Assembly: GCA_964624235.1 (NCBI GenBank) | Contig: CAZUXY010000007.1 | Span: forward strand, 23,748-87,747 | Length of the DNA stretch: 64,000 nt | DNA from: CAZUXY01 sp964624235 | GTDB lineage: Bacteria; Spirochaetota; UBA4802; UBA5368 | Direction: 5' to 3' | Part shown: piece after piece, positions 1 to 8,815 of the stretch | Layout: each line of letters begins with the position of its first letter | Numbering within the stretch: position 1 is the first letter of the stretch | The notes under the pieces: generated by a model | What the model was told of the DNA's origin: nothing | What the model saw: only the letters and a program-made list of their open reading frames with translations | Database searches by the model: none | Program-made: the position numbers and the translations under genes

Positions 1-414
1 GCGGTATTCAGCATACCCCCGGGTTGGAATAAAAAGGCCGGAACACCGCGACATGCCGCCCTTGAAAGCCAGGACCGTGACGCATCCATAATCATCCGGG
101 GAGACAACCCCGGTGGGAAGAACCCGCAGGAACAGTGCCTGATGCTGGTGCAAGACAGCAACGGAACGGTGATAAAGCAGCGGTGGGGTAAAAAGGGCAC
201 ACAGGATTATTTCTGGGCGCTCTGCAGACTTCCGCACAAGAGGGTGATGGAGGTATATATCATTCGAAACGGGAAGTATTCAGTGGCCGTCTCGGGCAGC
301 ACGGACAGCGACAAATACCGTTATTTCAAGCCCAAACTCGATATGGTGTTCAATTCCCTGGTTTTCACAGACGTCGAAAAGGACGACGGCAGGCACCTTT
401 CCCGCAAAGAGTGA
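1..414 (+). CDS. 3' end of an unidentified gene (partial)
   Basis: The frame is open from the first base of the window to a TGA at 412-414, so this is the C-terminal part (about 137 residues) of a longer protein whose start lies outside. It contains a 'VFSIPPGWNK' stretch near residues 2-11 and a 'YSVAVSGSTDSDKYRYF' stretch. These resemble the one-domain secreted or lipoprotein beta-sandwich proteins that begin 'F.IP.GW', but I do not recognise a specific family. An ATG at 142 is internal and has no convincing ribosome binding site. The gene converges with aat, with only 5 bp between the stops. Confidence 0.6.
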   Translation, partial: AVFSIPPGWNKKAGTPRHAALESQDRDASIIIRGDNPGGKNPQEQCLMLVQDSNGTVIKQRWGKKGTQDYFWALCRLPHKRVMEVYIIRNGKYSVAVSGSTDSDKYRYFKPKLDMVFNSLVFTDVEKDDGRHLSRKE

Positions 415-419
415 ACCGA

Positions 420-1142
420 TCAGTCTTTCGCTGAAGACTCACGCGCACAGGGTTCAGCGCCGAGCAGGGCGCCCCAGTCGCCCGTGATGGTTTCGTAACG
501 CAGGCCGCGCTCAAGTTCCGCCAGGTATTCGTCGCGCGGAACATACCGTGCTCCCAGGGTTTCCAGGTGTTCCGTATGCACCTGACAGTCCACAAACAGG
601 AATCCCCGTTTCTCGAGCATGCGGACCAGCACAATGAGGGCCGCCTTCGAGGCGTTGCTCACGGTAAAATACATCGATTCCCCGAAAAAGCATTTTCCCA
701 GCGAAACCCCGTAAAGCCCTCCCACAAGACGGCCGCCCTGATACGCCTCCACCGAATGTGCATACCCAAGCCGGTGGAGCATACAGTACGCGTCGACCAT
801 TTCATCGGTTATCCAGGTATTGTTGCGGCGCGCTTCAGAACCGCGGCAACCTTCCACCACCTCTCGAAAATTTTTGTCCAAGGTGATCTCGAATACCTTT
901 CTCGAAAGGGTCTGCCGCATGGTTCGTGAAACCTTCAGTTCTTTCGGATAGAGCACGAACCGAGGGTCAGGGGACCACCAGATAACGGGGTCGCCCTCTG
1001 AATACCAGGGGAAAATACCGTTCCGGTAGGCTTCGATAAGCCGCCGGGGGGAAAGGTCTCCTCCCACCGCCAGGACACCGCTGTCCTCGGCGAGACGTGC
1101 GGGAGGAAAGATGATTTCATCATCGAGTCTGAAAATCGGCAT
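420..1142 (-). CDS. aat: Leucyl/phenylalanyl-tRNA--protein transferase
   Basis: Aat transfers Leu or Phe from aminoacyl-tRNA to proteins with N-terminal Arg or Lys (Met in some cases), making a primary N-degron in the cytoplasm. The 240-residue product has the usual length and the family motifs: FPWY (44-47), WWSPDPR (55-61), TWIT (109-112), AHSVE (129-132 region), GGLYG (141-145), GESMYF (154-159) and DCQ (185-187). It starts 2 bp after the clpA stop, so the two are almost certainly co-transcribed. Downstream genes of the pathway, clpA and clpS, and the second tagging enzyme bpt are all in the same cluster. The function is secure from motifs. Confidence 0.97.
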   Translation of the reverse strand: MPIFRLDDEIIFPPARLAEDSGVLAVGGDLSPRRLIEAYRNGIFPWYSEGDPVIWWSPDPRFVLYPKELKVSRTMRQTLSRKVFEITLDKNFREVVEGCRGSEARRNNTWITDEMVDAYCMLHRLGYAHSVEAYQGGRLVGGLYGVSLGKCFFGESMYFTVSNASKAALIVLVRMLEKRGFLFVDCQVHTEHLETLGARYVPRDEYLAELERGLRYETITGDWGALLGAEPCARESSAKD

Positions 1143-1144
1143 GT

Positions 1145-3397
1145 TCAGTTGCGGCGCACCACACGGATCACCACGTCGTCGTTTTCTATGTCCGCCAGGG
1201 CCTCCCCTCCTTCACGCAACTCGCCGAACAGGACCGCGTCCACGAAGAACTTCTTCACCTTGTCCTGGATGAGGCGCGATACTTCACGGGCGCCGAATTC
1301 GGGGGAGAACCCCTTACGGCTGAGCCACCCGTAGCACCGGTCGCTGACCACCAGTGACACGTTCTTTTCCCTGAGCTGTTCCTGGAATTCCCGTATACCC
1401 TTCATCACTATCTGCACCATGATCTCATGGCTCAGCCCGTTGAAGGTGACGATGCTGTCGAGCCTGTTACGGAATTCCGGCGAGAAGATACGGTCCACCG
1501 CCGTCGATATAGCGTCCAGGTTCATCCCGGGCTCTTCAAACCCGATACGCTGTTTGCCCATCTCACGGGCGCCCGCGTTCGAGGTCATGATGATGATAAC
1601 GTTTCTGAAATCCGCTTTCTTCCCCGTATTGTCGGTAAGGGTCGCATAGTCCATGATCTGCAGCAGCGTGTTGAAAATGTCCTGGTGCGCCTTCTCGATC
1701 TCGTCCAAAAGGAGCACGGCGTAGGGATTCTTGCGCAGCGCTTCGGTGAGGAGCCCCCCTTCCTCGTAACCCACATAGCCCGGCGGCGCTCCAATGAGCC
1801 GCGCGACGGTGTGCTTTTCCTGGTACTCACTCATGTCGAAGCGGTGCAGGCTGACCCCCAGCACCAGCGCGAGCTGGCGCGCAAGTTCGGTCTTGCCCAC
1901 CCCTGTGGGACCCACGAAGAGAAACGAGGCGATCGGCTTGTCCGGCTCGCGGAACCCGGCGCGCGACCGTTTTATTGCTTCCACCACCTGGTCCACGGCC
2001 TGGTCCTGGCCGTAGATCTGGTCCTTGAGACGGGCTTCCATATCCTTGAGCTTCTCGACCTCGGAGGACGAGACGCTCTTTTCAGGGATCTTGGCCATGC
2101 GGGCGACCACCCGTTCTATGTCGGCGGTGGTTATTTCCATGACCGTCTCATCGGTGCTGTTCATGCGGGCCAGCGCGCCGGCCTCGTCGATTACATCGAT
2201 GGCCTTGTCGGGAAGGTGCCGGTCGTTGATGTATTTAGCCGAGAGCTCCGCCGCCGCCTTTAACGCTTCATCAGTATAGCTGATGTTGTGATATTCCTCG
2301 TATTTACCGCGGAGGCCGAGGAGTATACGGTGGGTATCGTCCACTGAGGGCTCGGGAACCTCGATCTTCTGAAAACGCCGCGACAGCGCCCCATCCTTGT
2401 CGAAATATTTCCTGTATTCATCATACGTAGTAGAACCGATGCAACGCAGTTTTCCCGTCGCCAGCGCCGGTTTGAGGATATTGGAGGCGTCCATGGATCC
2501 GCCTGAGACCGCACCCGCCCCCACGATGGTGTGTATTTCATCAATGAATAGGATTACGTTTTCCCTGCTCTGGAGCTCGGTAATCACCTTTTTCATGCGT
2601 TCCTCGAAATCCCCGCGATAGCGGGTGCCCGCGAGCAGAGCTCCCATATCCAGCGAATAGATGCGGTACCCCTGAAGCCGCCGTGGGACCCTGCCGTCGG
2701 CGATAAGCTGGGCCAGCCCCTCGGTAATGGCGGTCTTCCCGACACCGGGATCGCCTACATGGACGGGGTTGTTTTTGAACCTGCGACAGAGTACCTGTAC
2801 CGTCCTTTCCAGAATATCCTCGCGCCCGATGAGTGGTTCCATTTCCCCGCTGCGGGCCCTTTCGGTGAGTTCAACCGTAAATGCTTTTAACACTTTACTC
2901 TTTTCATCCTTTGCGTCCGCAGGGGCCTCTTCGTCGTCCTCGACACCGCCTGCCGCCGGACTCTTTCCGGGAATCACGGGCACACCGTGGGAGATGTAGC
3001 TCAGCAAATCCAGGCGCGTGATCCCCTCCTGCTCCAGGAAAAAGGCCGCGAAGGAATCCTTTTCATCGAAGATCGAAACCAGCACATCCCCCAATTCAAG
3101 CACCTCCTTCTGGGCGGTATTGGTATGCCATATGGCCCTTTCCATGATGCTCTGGAAGCCCAGGGACTGCGCGGGCTCCTCCCCTTCGGTCGCTGACATG
3201 TGTTCCCTGAAATGCTGCTCCAGGCTCCTCTTGAGCTTCTCCACGTCGCCTCCGCAATTCTGTATGATGTCTTTTCCCTCATGAAAGAAAAGGGAGGCAT
3301 ACAGTACGTGTTCGGGCGTGAGGTACTCGTGATGCCGGGTCTTGGCCTCGTTGAATGCTGCCATGATGATTTGATTCAGGTCTTCGCTTATATGCAT
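1145..3397 (-). CDS. clpA: ATP-dependent Clp protease ATP-binding subunit ClpA
   Basis: Hexameric AAA+ unfoldase that feeds substrates into ClpP and is the partner of ClpS. The 750 residues comprise the Clp N-domain (about 1-145), a linker with an acidic/Ala-rich stretch (about 150-168), AAA module 1 with Walker A GDPGVGKT (215-222) and AAA module 2 with GPTGVGKT (near 500). An 'RIGFEE' stretch in module 2 corresponds to the ClpP-binding IGF/IGL loop, which supports ClpA rather than ClpB; there is no long ClpB middle domain. Walker A1 has GDPG where ClpA usually has GEPG or GEAG, a mild change. ClpS lies 18 bp upstream and Aat 2 bp downstream. ClpP is not in the window. Confidence 0.97.
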   Translation of the reverse strand: MHISEDLNQIIMAAFNEAKTRHHEYLTPEHVLYASLFFHEGKDIIQNCGGDVEKLKRSLEQHFREHMSATEGEEPAQSLGFQSIMERAIWHTNTAQKEVLELGDVLVSIFDEKDSFAAFFLEQEGITRLDLLSYISHGVPVIPGKSPAAGGVEDDEEAPADAKDEKSKVLKAFTVELTERARSGEMEPLIGREDILERTVQVLCRRFKNNPVHVGDPGVGKTAITEGLAQLIADGRVPRRLQGYRIYSLDMGALLAGTRYRGDFEERMKKVITELQSRENVILFIDEIHTIVGAGAVSGGSMDASNILKPALATGKLRCIGSTTYDEYRKYFDKDGALSRRFQKIEVPEPSVDDTHRILLGLRGKYEEYHNISYTDEALKAAAELSAKYINDRHLPDKAIDVIDEAGALARMNSTDETVMEITTADIERVVARMAKIPEKSVSSSEVEKLKDMEARLKDQIYGQDQAVDQVVEAIKRSRAGFREPDKPIASFLFVGPTGVGKTELARQLALVLGVSLHRFDMSEYQEKHTVARLIGAPPGYVGYEEGGLLTEALRKNPYAVLLLDEIEKAHQDIFNTLLQIMDYATLTDNTGKKADFRNVIIIMTSNAGAREMGKQRIGFEEPGMNLDAISTAVDRIFSPEFRNRLDSIVTFNGLSHEIMVQIVMKGIREFQEQLREKNVSLVVSDRCYGWLSRKGFSPEFGAREVSRLIQDKVKKFFVDAVLFGELREGGEALADIENDDVVIRVVRRN

Positions 3398-3415
3398 CTG
3401 CGGTTTTCTCCCTTG

Positions 3416-3739
3416 TTAAACCTCTTCCATACTGCATCTGAGGGGGAATTCCCTCTGTTTGGCCATCATGTGCACCTGGCCGACCTTCGTGGCGGCGATA
3501 TCGTAGGTATATACCCCGCATACGCCGAGTCCCTTTTTATGGACATCCAGCATTATCATAGTGGCCTCTGCCGCGGGTTTATGGAACACCTTCACCAGCA
3601 CCTCCACCACGAAGTCCATGGTGGTATAATGATCGTTATGTATAATGACCCGGTACATTTTCGGCTCATCGACTTCAACCTTCCGTTCGAGTTTAACATT
3701 GCCGTCGAATACCGTATCGGCCGTGCGCTCATTTGACAT
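3416..3739 (-). CDS. clpS: ATP-dependent Clp protease adaptor ClpS
   Basis: N-recognin that binds N-terminal Leu/Phe/Tyr/Trp and delivers substrates to ClpA. I place the start at the ATG at 3739 (MSNERTADTV, 107 residues), behind an AAAGGGG-like site. The frame stays open upstream to 3901, but that part is rich in Ile/Tyr/Cys, lacks a leader site and would overlap bpt. The N-degron pocket motif reads NDHYTTM (35-41) where E. coli has NDDYTPM, and the pocket His is kept in DVHKKG (66-70). The second pocket Asp is therefore His. It is followed by clpA after 18 bp. Confidence 0.95.
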   Translation of the reverse strand: MSNERTADTVFDGNVKLERKVEVDEPKMYRVIIHNDHYTTMDFVVEVLVKVFHKPAAEATMIMLDVHKKGLGVCGVYTYDIAATKVGQVHMMAKQREFPLRCSMEEV

Positions 3740-3867
3740 TGCGACCCGTACCCCTTTTGCTCCGAATCGGACTCTTTCCCGTTTTTTCAGTGCAGCCGTG
3801 TTGTACATCACCCGGCAGACGTCGGTGATACTAATATACTGATGCCTGACAATCCCGAAACAATTAA

Positions 3868-4560
3868 TTATATACGCGCTGCCCATTTTTTTTCTGTCCA
3901 CGAGTAGACTTCACTGGAGGAAAAATGTCCTTTATATTCCATCCGCCCGCAGCCCGGAACATAATACCCCAGGTAATAGTATTCCAGGCCCATATCGCGG
4001 GCCAGCTCTATCTCTTTTAAAATACTGAAAATTCCGGGGCTCCTTGAGGCGTACTCCATGCGATAGATAAAGTATACCGTGCTCAGGGCCTCGTTGGTAC
4101 GGTCCAGATATCCCACACCGGCCAGCCCGCCGTCCAGATAGAATTCAGACTGCAGGCCCGGGCATGACTGCTGGTAAAAATTGAACATGAAATCCTCCGG
4201 AGTGACCTCCATCCCGAACCTTTCCACTGAATGCTCACGATAAATTTCAAATATCTCCTTTGACTGCTGCAGCGGTCCGAAGCGAACCTCCAGGTCACTG
4301 TTCTTTTTCAAGATTCGTCGCTGGCTTTTACCGGGGGTAAACCCGGTAATTCTGACCCGCAGCGGGATGCAGGTACGACAGTCACGGCACGCCGGTTTGA
4401 AAAAATAAAACCCGAACTTTCTCCACCCCCGGCTCAGCAGGTCATTGAGCTCGGTCTCAGCCAGATTCATGGCGAAAAAAAATTCATTGCGCATCATCCT
4501 GTCCGGCAGATATGAGCACGGCACCTCCTCGCTCAGGGAGTTTTCCTGAATCAGGAGCAT
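3868..4560 (-). CDS. bpt: Aspartate/glutamate leucyltransferase (bacterial Ate/Bpt)
   Basis: Bpt transfers Leu from Leu-tRNA onto N-terminal Asp or Glu, creating a primary destabilising residue for ClpS. The 230-residue product has the family hallmarks: C-SYLP near residue 15, RRN/FFFAM (24-31), GWRKFG-YFF (45-54), the cysteine motif PACRDCRTCIPL (56-67) and RRILKKN (81-87), then a GNAT-like C-terminal half. The ATG at 4560 has a GGTGGGA site nine bases upstream; an in-frame GTG at 4575 has none. The start overlaps the fdhD stop by 10 bp, so translation is probably coupled. A gap of 128 bp separates it from clpS. Confidence 0.95.
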   Translation of the reverse strand: MLLIQENSLSEEVPCSYLPDRMMRNEFFFAMNLAETELNDLLSRGWRKFGFYFFKPACRDCRTCIPLRVRITGFTPGKSQRRILKKNSDLEVRFGPLQQSKEIFEIYREHSVERFGMEVTPEDFMFNFYQQSCPGLQSEFYLDGGLAGVGYLDRTNEALSTVYFIYRMEYASRSPGIFSILKEIELARDMGLEYYYLGYYVPGCGRMEYKGHFSSSEVYSWTEKKWAARI

Positions 4561-5336
4561 TTTACCGATTCCCACCCGTTGTATACATAAAAGCGGTCTC
4601 CCGTTACCCTTCCTATCATTATTATATTATTTATATGGGCTGTTTCAATGCTTCGCGATGTAGGGGCCGCCCTGGAGACCACCAGCGCCGCACCTGCCGC
4701 TGCAAGTTTCTCTATTATTTCATGTGCCAGTCTTCCCGTGGAAAGCACCATGACATTTTTCAGGTCGACGCGGTGGTAAAGAGCGTATCCCAGAACCTTG
4801 TCAATGGCGTTATGCCGCCCTATCTCATCGAAAAACGCGATCCTGCCGCCATCTAAAGTATAAAGGGCGGCGCCATGGACCCCGTGGGTGCGCCGGTGCA
4901 GCTCCGACAGCCCCAGAAATTCCTTCATGGAACTCAATACCGTTTCTGCCGCAACACTCATGACCTTAGTATTTGCGCGCATTTCTTTCTTTGCTGAATA
5001 GAAGGGGGACTGGTCTAAACCGGAAGCGGTGGTTCCCACATGCACGGGCAGATTTTCCCGGAAGGGCTGCGTTCGTGTCCACACGTGGACCGAAAGTTTT
5101 TCCTGATCAACCTCTGTTTTAATAACATCATCGGGAGAAGAGAGCACACCCTGCGCAGCCAGATGACCTGCAACAAGAAACTCGATGTCCGATCCGGAAC
5201 AGGCGAAGATCCCCCACTGCACGCCGTTCAGATAGAGGGTCAGCGGATACTCGGCGCTCACCTCCAGATTCACGGCACGAAGCGTGCCGTTGGTGTATTC
5301 ATGGGCCTGTACCGATTTCATCTGCCGCAGCGCCAT
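4551..5336 (-). CDS. fdhD: FdhD-like protein lacking the CxxC sulfurtransferase motif
   Basis: FdhD carries sulfur from IscS to the molybdopterin cofactor of formate dehydrogenases. This 261-residue protein matches the fold from end to end: YPLTLYLNG (30-38), FDEIGRHNAIDKVLG, a STGRLAHEII segment, VSRAAPTS and RFYVYN near the C-terminus. The catalytic cysteine loop, normally CGVCG, reads GTTASGLDQ (101-109) here, so both cysteines required in E. coli FdhD are missing. The ATG at 5336 has GGAGG just upstream; a TTG at 5351 is a weaker choice. It lies 15 bp after the aldo/keto reductase and overlaps bpt. No formate dehydrogenase is in the window, so sulfur transfer may be lost or changed. Confidence 0.88.
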   Translation of the reverse strand: MALRQMKSVQAHEYTNGTLRAVNLEVSAEYPLTLYLNGVQWGIFACSGSDIEFLVAGHLAAQGVLSSPDDVIKTEVDQEKLSVHVWTRTQPFRENLPVHVGTTASGLDQSPFYSAKKEMRANTKVMSVAAETVLSSMKEFLGLSELHRRTHGVHGAALYTLDGGRIAFFDEIGRHNAIDKVLGYALYHRVDLKNVMVLSTGRLAHEIIEKLAAAGAALVVSRAAPTSRSIETAHINNIIMIGRVTGDRFYVYNGWESVKCS

Positions 5337-5351
5337 ATTGCCTCCATGCAA

Positions 5352-6305
5352 TCAGGATGGTCGGTCACATTCATAAATTACATCTGAAAGTTTGTCCAGT
5401 TCCCGCACCTCTTCCGGGGCAAGCGTGCAATCCGCACCTCCCAGGTTATCCTTGACCTGTTCAGGACTGCGCGCCCCGACAATGGTACCGGCGACCCCCT
5501 CCTTCCCCAGCAACCACGCGATGGCGATGTGGCCCGGCCGCACCCCTTTCTCATCAGCCATGGCCCGCAGGCGGTCCACCAGTGCGTTGACGCGGGGCCA
5601 GTATTTTTCCTGAAAGAACGGATAGAAGAACGAACGGGCATCGCTTTTCTTGAACCTGGGCGGCGCAGTGTACTTACCGGTCAGCATGCCGGCACCCAGG
5701 GAACCATAGGTGAGCATCGCGACGCCGTGACTCAGGCAGAAAGGCTGTATCTCTTCCTCGACCTTCCGGTCCAGAAGGGAATAGGGGGGTTGCAGGGTAA
5801 GCACCGGAGCGAAGGCAAACGCGTCCCGAAGATCATCGGCAGTGAAGTTCGATACGCCGATATACCTGATCTTTCCCCCGGACTGAAAACGCAGCAGGGC
5901 TTCCATGGTATACTCCATCGGGGTATCGGGATCGGGCCAGTGGGGCTGGTAGAGATCGATGCAGTCGGTGTTCAGGCGCCGCAGGGAATTTTCCAGTTCC
6001 CGCTCCAGAAAGGGCGGCGTGAGGTCGCGGCGAAACCCGTTGTTGATGTCGAGCCCGCACTTGGTCGCGATGACCACTTTCTCCCTTCTGCCTTTGATCG
6101 CTTTCCCTATCAGTTCCTCGGCACGGCCGCTCCCATAGGCGGGCGCGGTATCTACCATGGTGACGCCTACGTCGAACGCGGTTTCCAGCGCCCTTAAGGC
6201 TTCGGCTTCATCATAGGGCCCCCAGTTGCTGCCGCCGATGGCCCATGTTCCCAGAATTATTCTGGATATGGTGAGTTCGCTGTGTGGAATTGTTGTGTAG
6301 CGCAT
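5352..6305 (-). CDS. Aldo/keto reductase
   Basis: NAD(P)H-dependent (beta/alpha)8-barrel oxidoreductase of 317 residues. The catalytic tetrad is visible as Asp52, Tyr57 (TAPAYGSG), Lys82 (ATKCG) and His122 (LYQPHWPDP). The C-terminal cofactor segment reads IVGARSPEQVKDNLGG. The 'LGTWAIGG' opening and the PHWPDP motif are typical of the YajO/Tas-like and L-glyceraldehyde 3-phosphate reductase-like subgroup; the substrate cannot be told. It is the first gene of the minus-strand run that continues into fdhD, bpt, clpS, clpA and aat. Confidence 0.93.
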   Translation of the reverse strand: MRYTTIPHSELTISRIILGTWAIGGSNWGPYDEAEALRALETAFDVGVTMVDTAPAYGSGRAEELIGKAIKGRREKVVIATKCGLDINNGFRRDLTPPFLERELENSLRRLNTDCIDLYQPHWPDPDTPMEYTMEALLRFQSGGKIRYIGVSNFTADDLRDAFAFAPVLTLQPPYSLLDRKVEEEIQPFCLSHGVAMLTYGSLGAGMLTGKYTAPPRFKKSDARSFFYPFFQEKYWPRVNALVDRLRAMADEKGVRPGHIAIAWLLGKEGVAGTIVGARSPEQVKDNLGGADCTLAPEEVRELDKLSDVIYECDRPS

Positions 6306-6616
6306 AATGGTTAACCTGATCTATTGGCTGCTGATTTTTAAATTTAGGGATATTTTGCATTCAAGAATAATTTAGTACACCAAAAAACCGATTGTTCTCA
6401 GAGTAGGAGGGGATCCAGTTAAGTGGTGTATAATTCTTTATATCTGTCTTGAAACAATGATCAACTTTTTTATAGTGGATTTATTATGCTTAAAGCTGCG
6501 GTCTCGATAGGGAACTCGGGCGATTGATCGGCGCCATGATGTCACTACATAATGAAGGTCCGTAATTCAAAAAGGATCATCTGCGGTCATCTTCATCACA
6601 TATGCGGCACTCCGCT
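6306..6616. other. Intergenic region, aldo/keto reductase leader side
   Basis: No gene was seen in these 311 bases. The part next to 6305 should hold the promoter of the minus-strand aldo/keto reductase operon. The best I can find is a TTGAAT (6364-6359) with a poor TTAAAA 17 bases on, which is weak. A TACACC/GGTGTA pair (6375-6380, 6425-6430) could form a small hairpin. No clear terminator follows the acyl-CoA synthetase stop at 6617. Confidence 0.4.
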
Positions 6617-8761
6617 TTACGCCAGCACCACCAGGGCGTCCACCGCCACCGGCATCGACCCGCTGATAATGATAGGATTGATGTCGATCTCGGCCACTTC
6701 GGGATGCAGCAGGGCAACCGCCCCGAGTCCGATCAGCACCGACGCCAGCGATTCCCGGTCGGCCGGAGGCATGTTTCTGAACCCACCCAGGATCTTTGCG
6801 GAACGGATCTCTTCCATCATCTCAAGGGCGTCGTTTTCAGAGAGGGGCGGCACCCTGAAGGCGATGTCTTTAAGAGCTTCGGTATAAACGCCACCCAGGC
6901 CAAAGAGCACGCTGGGGCCGAAAACCGGGTGCCGCGTCATACCGGCCATGAATTCACGGGTCCCCTCCACCATGCGGTAGGCCAGCACCGGAACCTCCCG
7001 GCCCGCCGCCTCGCGAATCGCGTCGTACGCCCGCACCGCCTCGTCGGCGCTGCCGATATTGAGACGCACCAGCCCGCGTTCGGTCTTGTGGAGTATGCCC
7101 GGATCGCATACTTTCATTACCAGCGGATATCCCAGCTCCGCCGCGGCCGCCGCGGCTCCCTCTCGGGAACCAAGGACTTTTTCAGACGTCACGGGGATGC
7201 CATAACACGAAAGCAGTTGCTTCGCCTCATGTTCGTCCAGGGTCTTTCTTCCGCCGCTGCGCACCTCATTCAGCATATTAACCGCCTTCTGAGACCGTGG
7301 GGGCAGTTTCGGCGGCACCCTGAGGCCCCTGCGGCGGACCTCCAGGTGCCGCAGCAGGGTGACCATGCACCGTGCGGCTTTCTCGGGCGAGTCGCACACC
7401 GGTATGTTATGGTCCTGGTAGGCGACGGTCATATCATCATCCCGGTCGAAGAAGGAAGAGACAAACATGGGTATTCCGTACTCGAAGGGCAGGGTGAAAG
7501 TCTTTTCAGATATGTTTCCCATCAGTTCCAGGATGGACTCCAGGGGCGTATGGTTGATCATTTCCTCTATATGCGGGTACTTTGCGCCCATGAACCCCGA
7601 ACGCATGGCCCCGTGGACCAGCACCGCGTCCACCTCCCCGCTTTGCATCACCATTTCGGGCACCTGGTGTGTCAACGCAGTCTGGTCGGTGGAAAAGGTG
7701 AAATCAACTGGATTGCCGCAGGGTGCATGGGGAGGCATATAAGGCCGTATCATTTCCTGCAGTTTTTCAGAAAACCCGGGCATTGAGAACCCTCCCCTGG
7801 CGCATTCGTTGGCCATGGCGGTACCGGGCCCCCCGGAGTTGGTAATGACTGCTATGCGGTTACCCTTCAGCGGAGGCTGGGTCGCCAGCGCCCAGCCGTG
7901 CAGATAAAGGTCCTCCACCGAATGCACCCGTATCACCCCGGCCTGCCGAAAAAGCCCCTCGTAAAGATGATCAGGCGCCGCCATGGCGCCGGTATGACTC
8001 TGGCCTGCCCGTGCGCCGGCCTCGCTGCCGCCGACATACTGGGCCACCACAGGCTTCCGGGAGGTGATCCTCGAGGCCACGTCCAGAAACCGGGGCACGT
8101 CCCGAATCCCTTCGATATACAGCGCGATGGCTTTCGTTTCTTCGTCCTCACCCAAGTATTCCAGCGCGTCGATGATGCTTATGTCGGCCTCATTTCCCAC
8201 GCTGATAGCCTTGCTGAACCGTATACCCCTTTTGGCCAGGTAGGGAAGGGTCTGGGTCACGTAGGTGCCGCTCTGGGAAGCGAATCCCAGTATCCCGTTT
8301 CGAAAATTAAGAGGGGCCACGGTGGTGTTCAGAGGGAGTGCGGAGTTGAGTATCCCCATACAGTTGGGTCCCACAAAACGCATACCGTAACGGGCGGCGA
8401 TTTCATTGAGCCTGCCCTCATCCCTGATGCCATCTTCCCCTGCTTCCTTGAAACCGGCGGTGATGACAATGGCGCGCCGCGTTCCTTTTCTGCCGAATTC
8501 CTCGAGAAGGAAGGGCACCTGGTCTGAAGGCACCACCAGGAAAGCGAGATCCGGCGCTTCGGGAAGTTCGGCGATCGATTTATACGCCCTGTGTCCCAGA
8601 ACGGTTTCATCCCTGGGGTGAACCGGATATATCTTACCGGGGAAACCGTCCTGCACTATACTCAGGGCGTTCATGGTACCCATCTTCATGGGATTATTCC
8701 CGGCACCGACAGTTGCTATGGACGCAGGATTCATCAGCAGGTGCAATGGATTCTCGGACAT
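6617..8761 (-). CDS. ADP-forming acyl-CoA synthetase (acetate--CoA ligase family), fused alpha-beta
   Basis: Converts an acyl-CoA plus ADP and Pi to the acid plus ATP, or the reverse. The 714 residues contain an N-terminal CoA-binding Rossmann domain (about 7-140), a succinyl-CoA-synthetase-like middle with the phosphorylated His in GQSHTGAM (His256), and a C-terminal ATP-grasp domain (from about 490, with LGYPLVMKV and the AVDALVVL end). This fused order is the bacterial Acs/ACD form. The conserved catalytic His suggests a true synthetase rather than a protein acetyltransferase, and no GNAT domain is appended. A strong sigma70-like promoter lies upstream. The acyl substrate is unknown. Confidence 0.93.
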   Translation of the reverse strand: MSENPLHLLMNPASIATVGAGNNPMKMGTMNALSIVQDGFPGKIYPVHPRDETVLGHRAYKSIAELPEAPDLAFLVVPSDQVPFLLEEFGRKGTRRAIVITAGFKEAGEDGIRDEGRLNEIAARYGMRFVGPNCMGILNSALPLNTTVAPLNFRNGILGFASQSGTYVTQTLPYLAKRGIRFSKAISVGNEADISIIDALEYLGEDEETKAIALYIEGIRDVPRFLDVASRITSRKPVVAQYVGGSEAGARAGQSHTGAMAAPDHLYEGLFRQAGVIRVHSVEDLYLHGWALATQPPLKGNRIAVITNSGGPGTAMANECARGGFSMPGFSEKLQEMIRPYMPPHAPCGNPVDFTFSTDQTALTHQVPEMVMQSGEVDAVLVHGAMRSGFMGAKYPHIEEMINHTPLESILELMGNISEKTFTLPFEYGIPMFVSSFFDRDDDMTVAYQDHNIPVCDSPEKAARCMVTLLRHLEVRRRGLRVPPKLPPRSQKAVNMLNEVRSGGRKTLDEHEAKQLLSCYGIPVTSEKVLGSREGAAAAAAELGYPLVMKVCDPGILHKTERGLVRLNIGSADEAVRAYDAIREAAGREVPVLAYRMVEGTREFMAGMTRHPVFGPSVLFGLGGVYTEALKDIAFRVPPLSENDALEMMEEIRSAKILGGFRNMPPADRESLASVLIGLGAVALLHPEVAEIDINPIIISGSMPVAVDALVVLA

Positions 8762-8815
8762 AGTGCAAAACCTCTTACATGGGATATCGGCGGGAGCCGT
8801 TACCGGTTATTATGT

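Noticed and set aside
1427..2263. A 278-codon open frame on the plus strand inside clpA
   Set aside because: It is antisense to the AAA modules of clpA, whose motifs are intact. The product is of shadow type (His/Arg/Gly-rich, no family motif).
3740..3901. Upstream in-frame extension of ClpS (54 codons)
   Set aside because: It would overlap bpt, has no family similarity and no ribosome binding site. The ATG at 3739 gives a normal ClpS.
4561..4575. GTG start of Bpt
   Set aside because: No ribosome site precedes it, while the ATG at 4560 has GGTGGGA.
6602..7786. A 394-codon plus-strand open frame opposite the acyl-CoA synthetase
   Set aside because: It lies in the complementary strand of a clear enzyme with catalytic motifs; its composition follows the codon pattern of the real gene.
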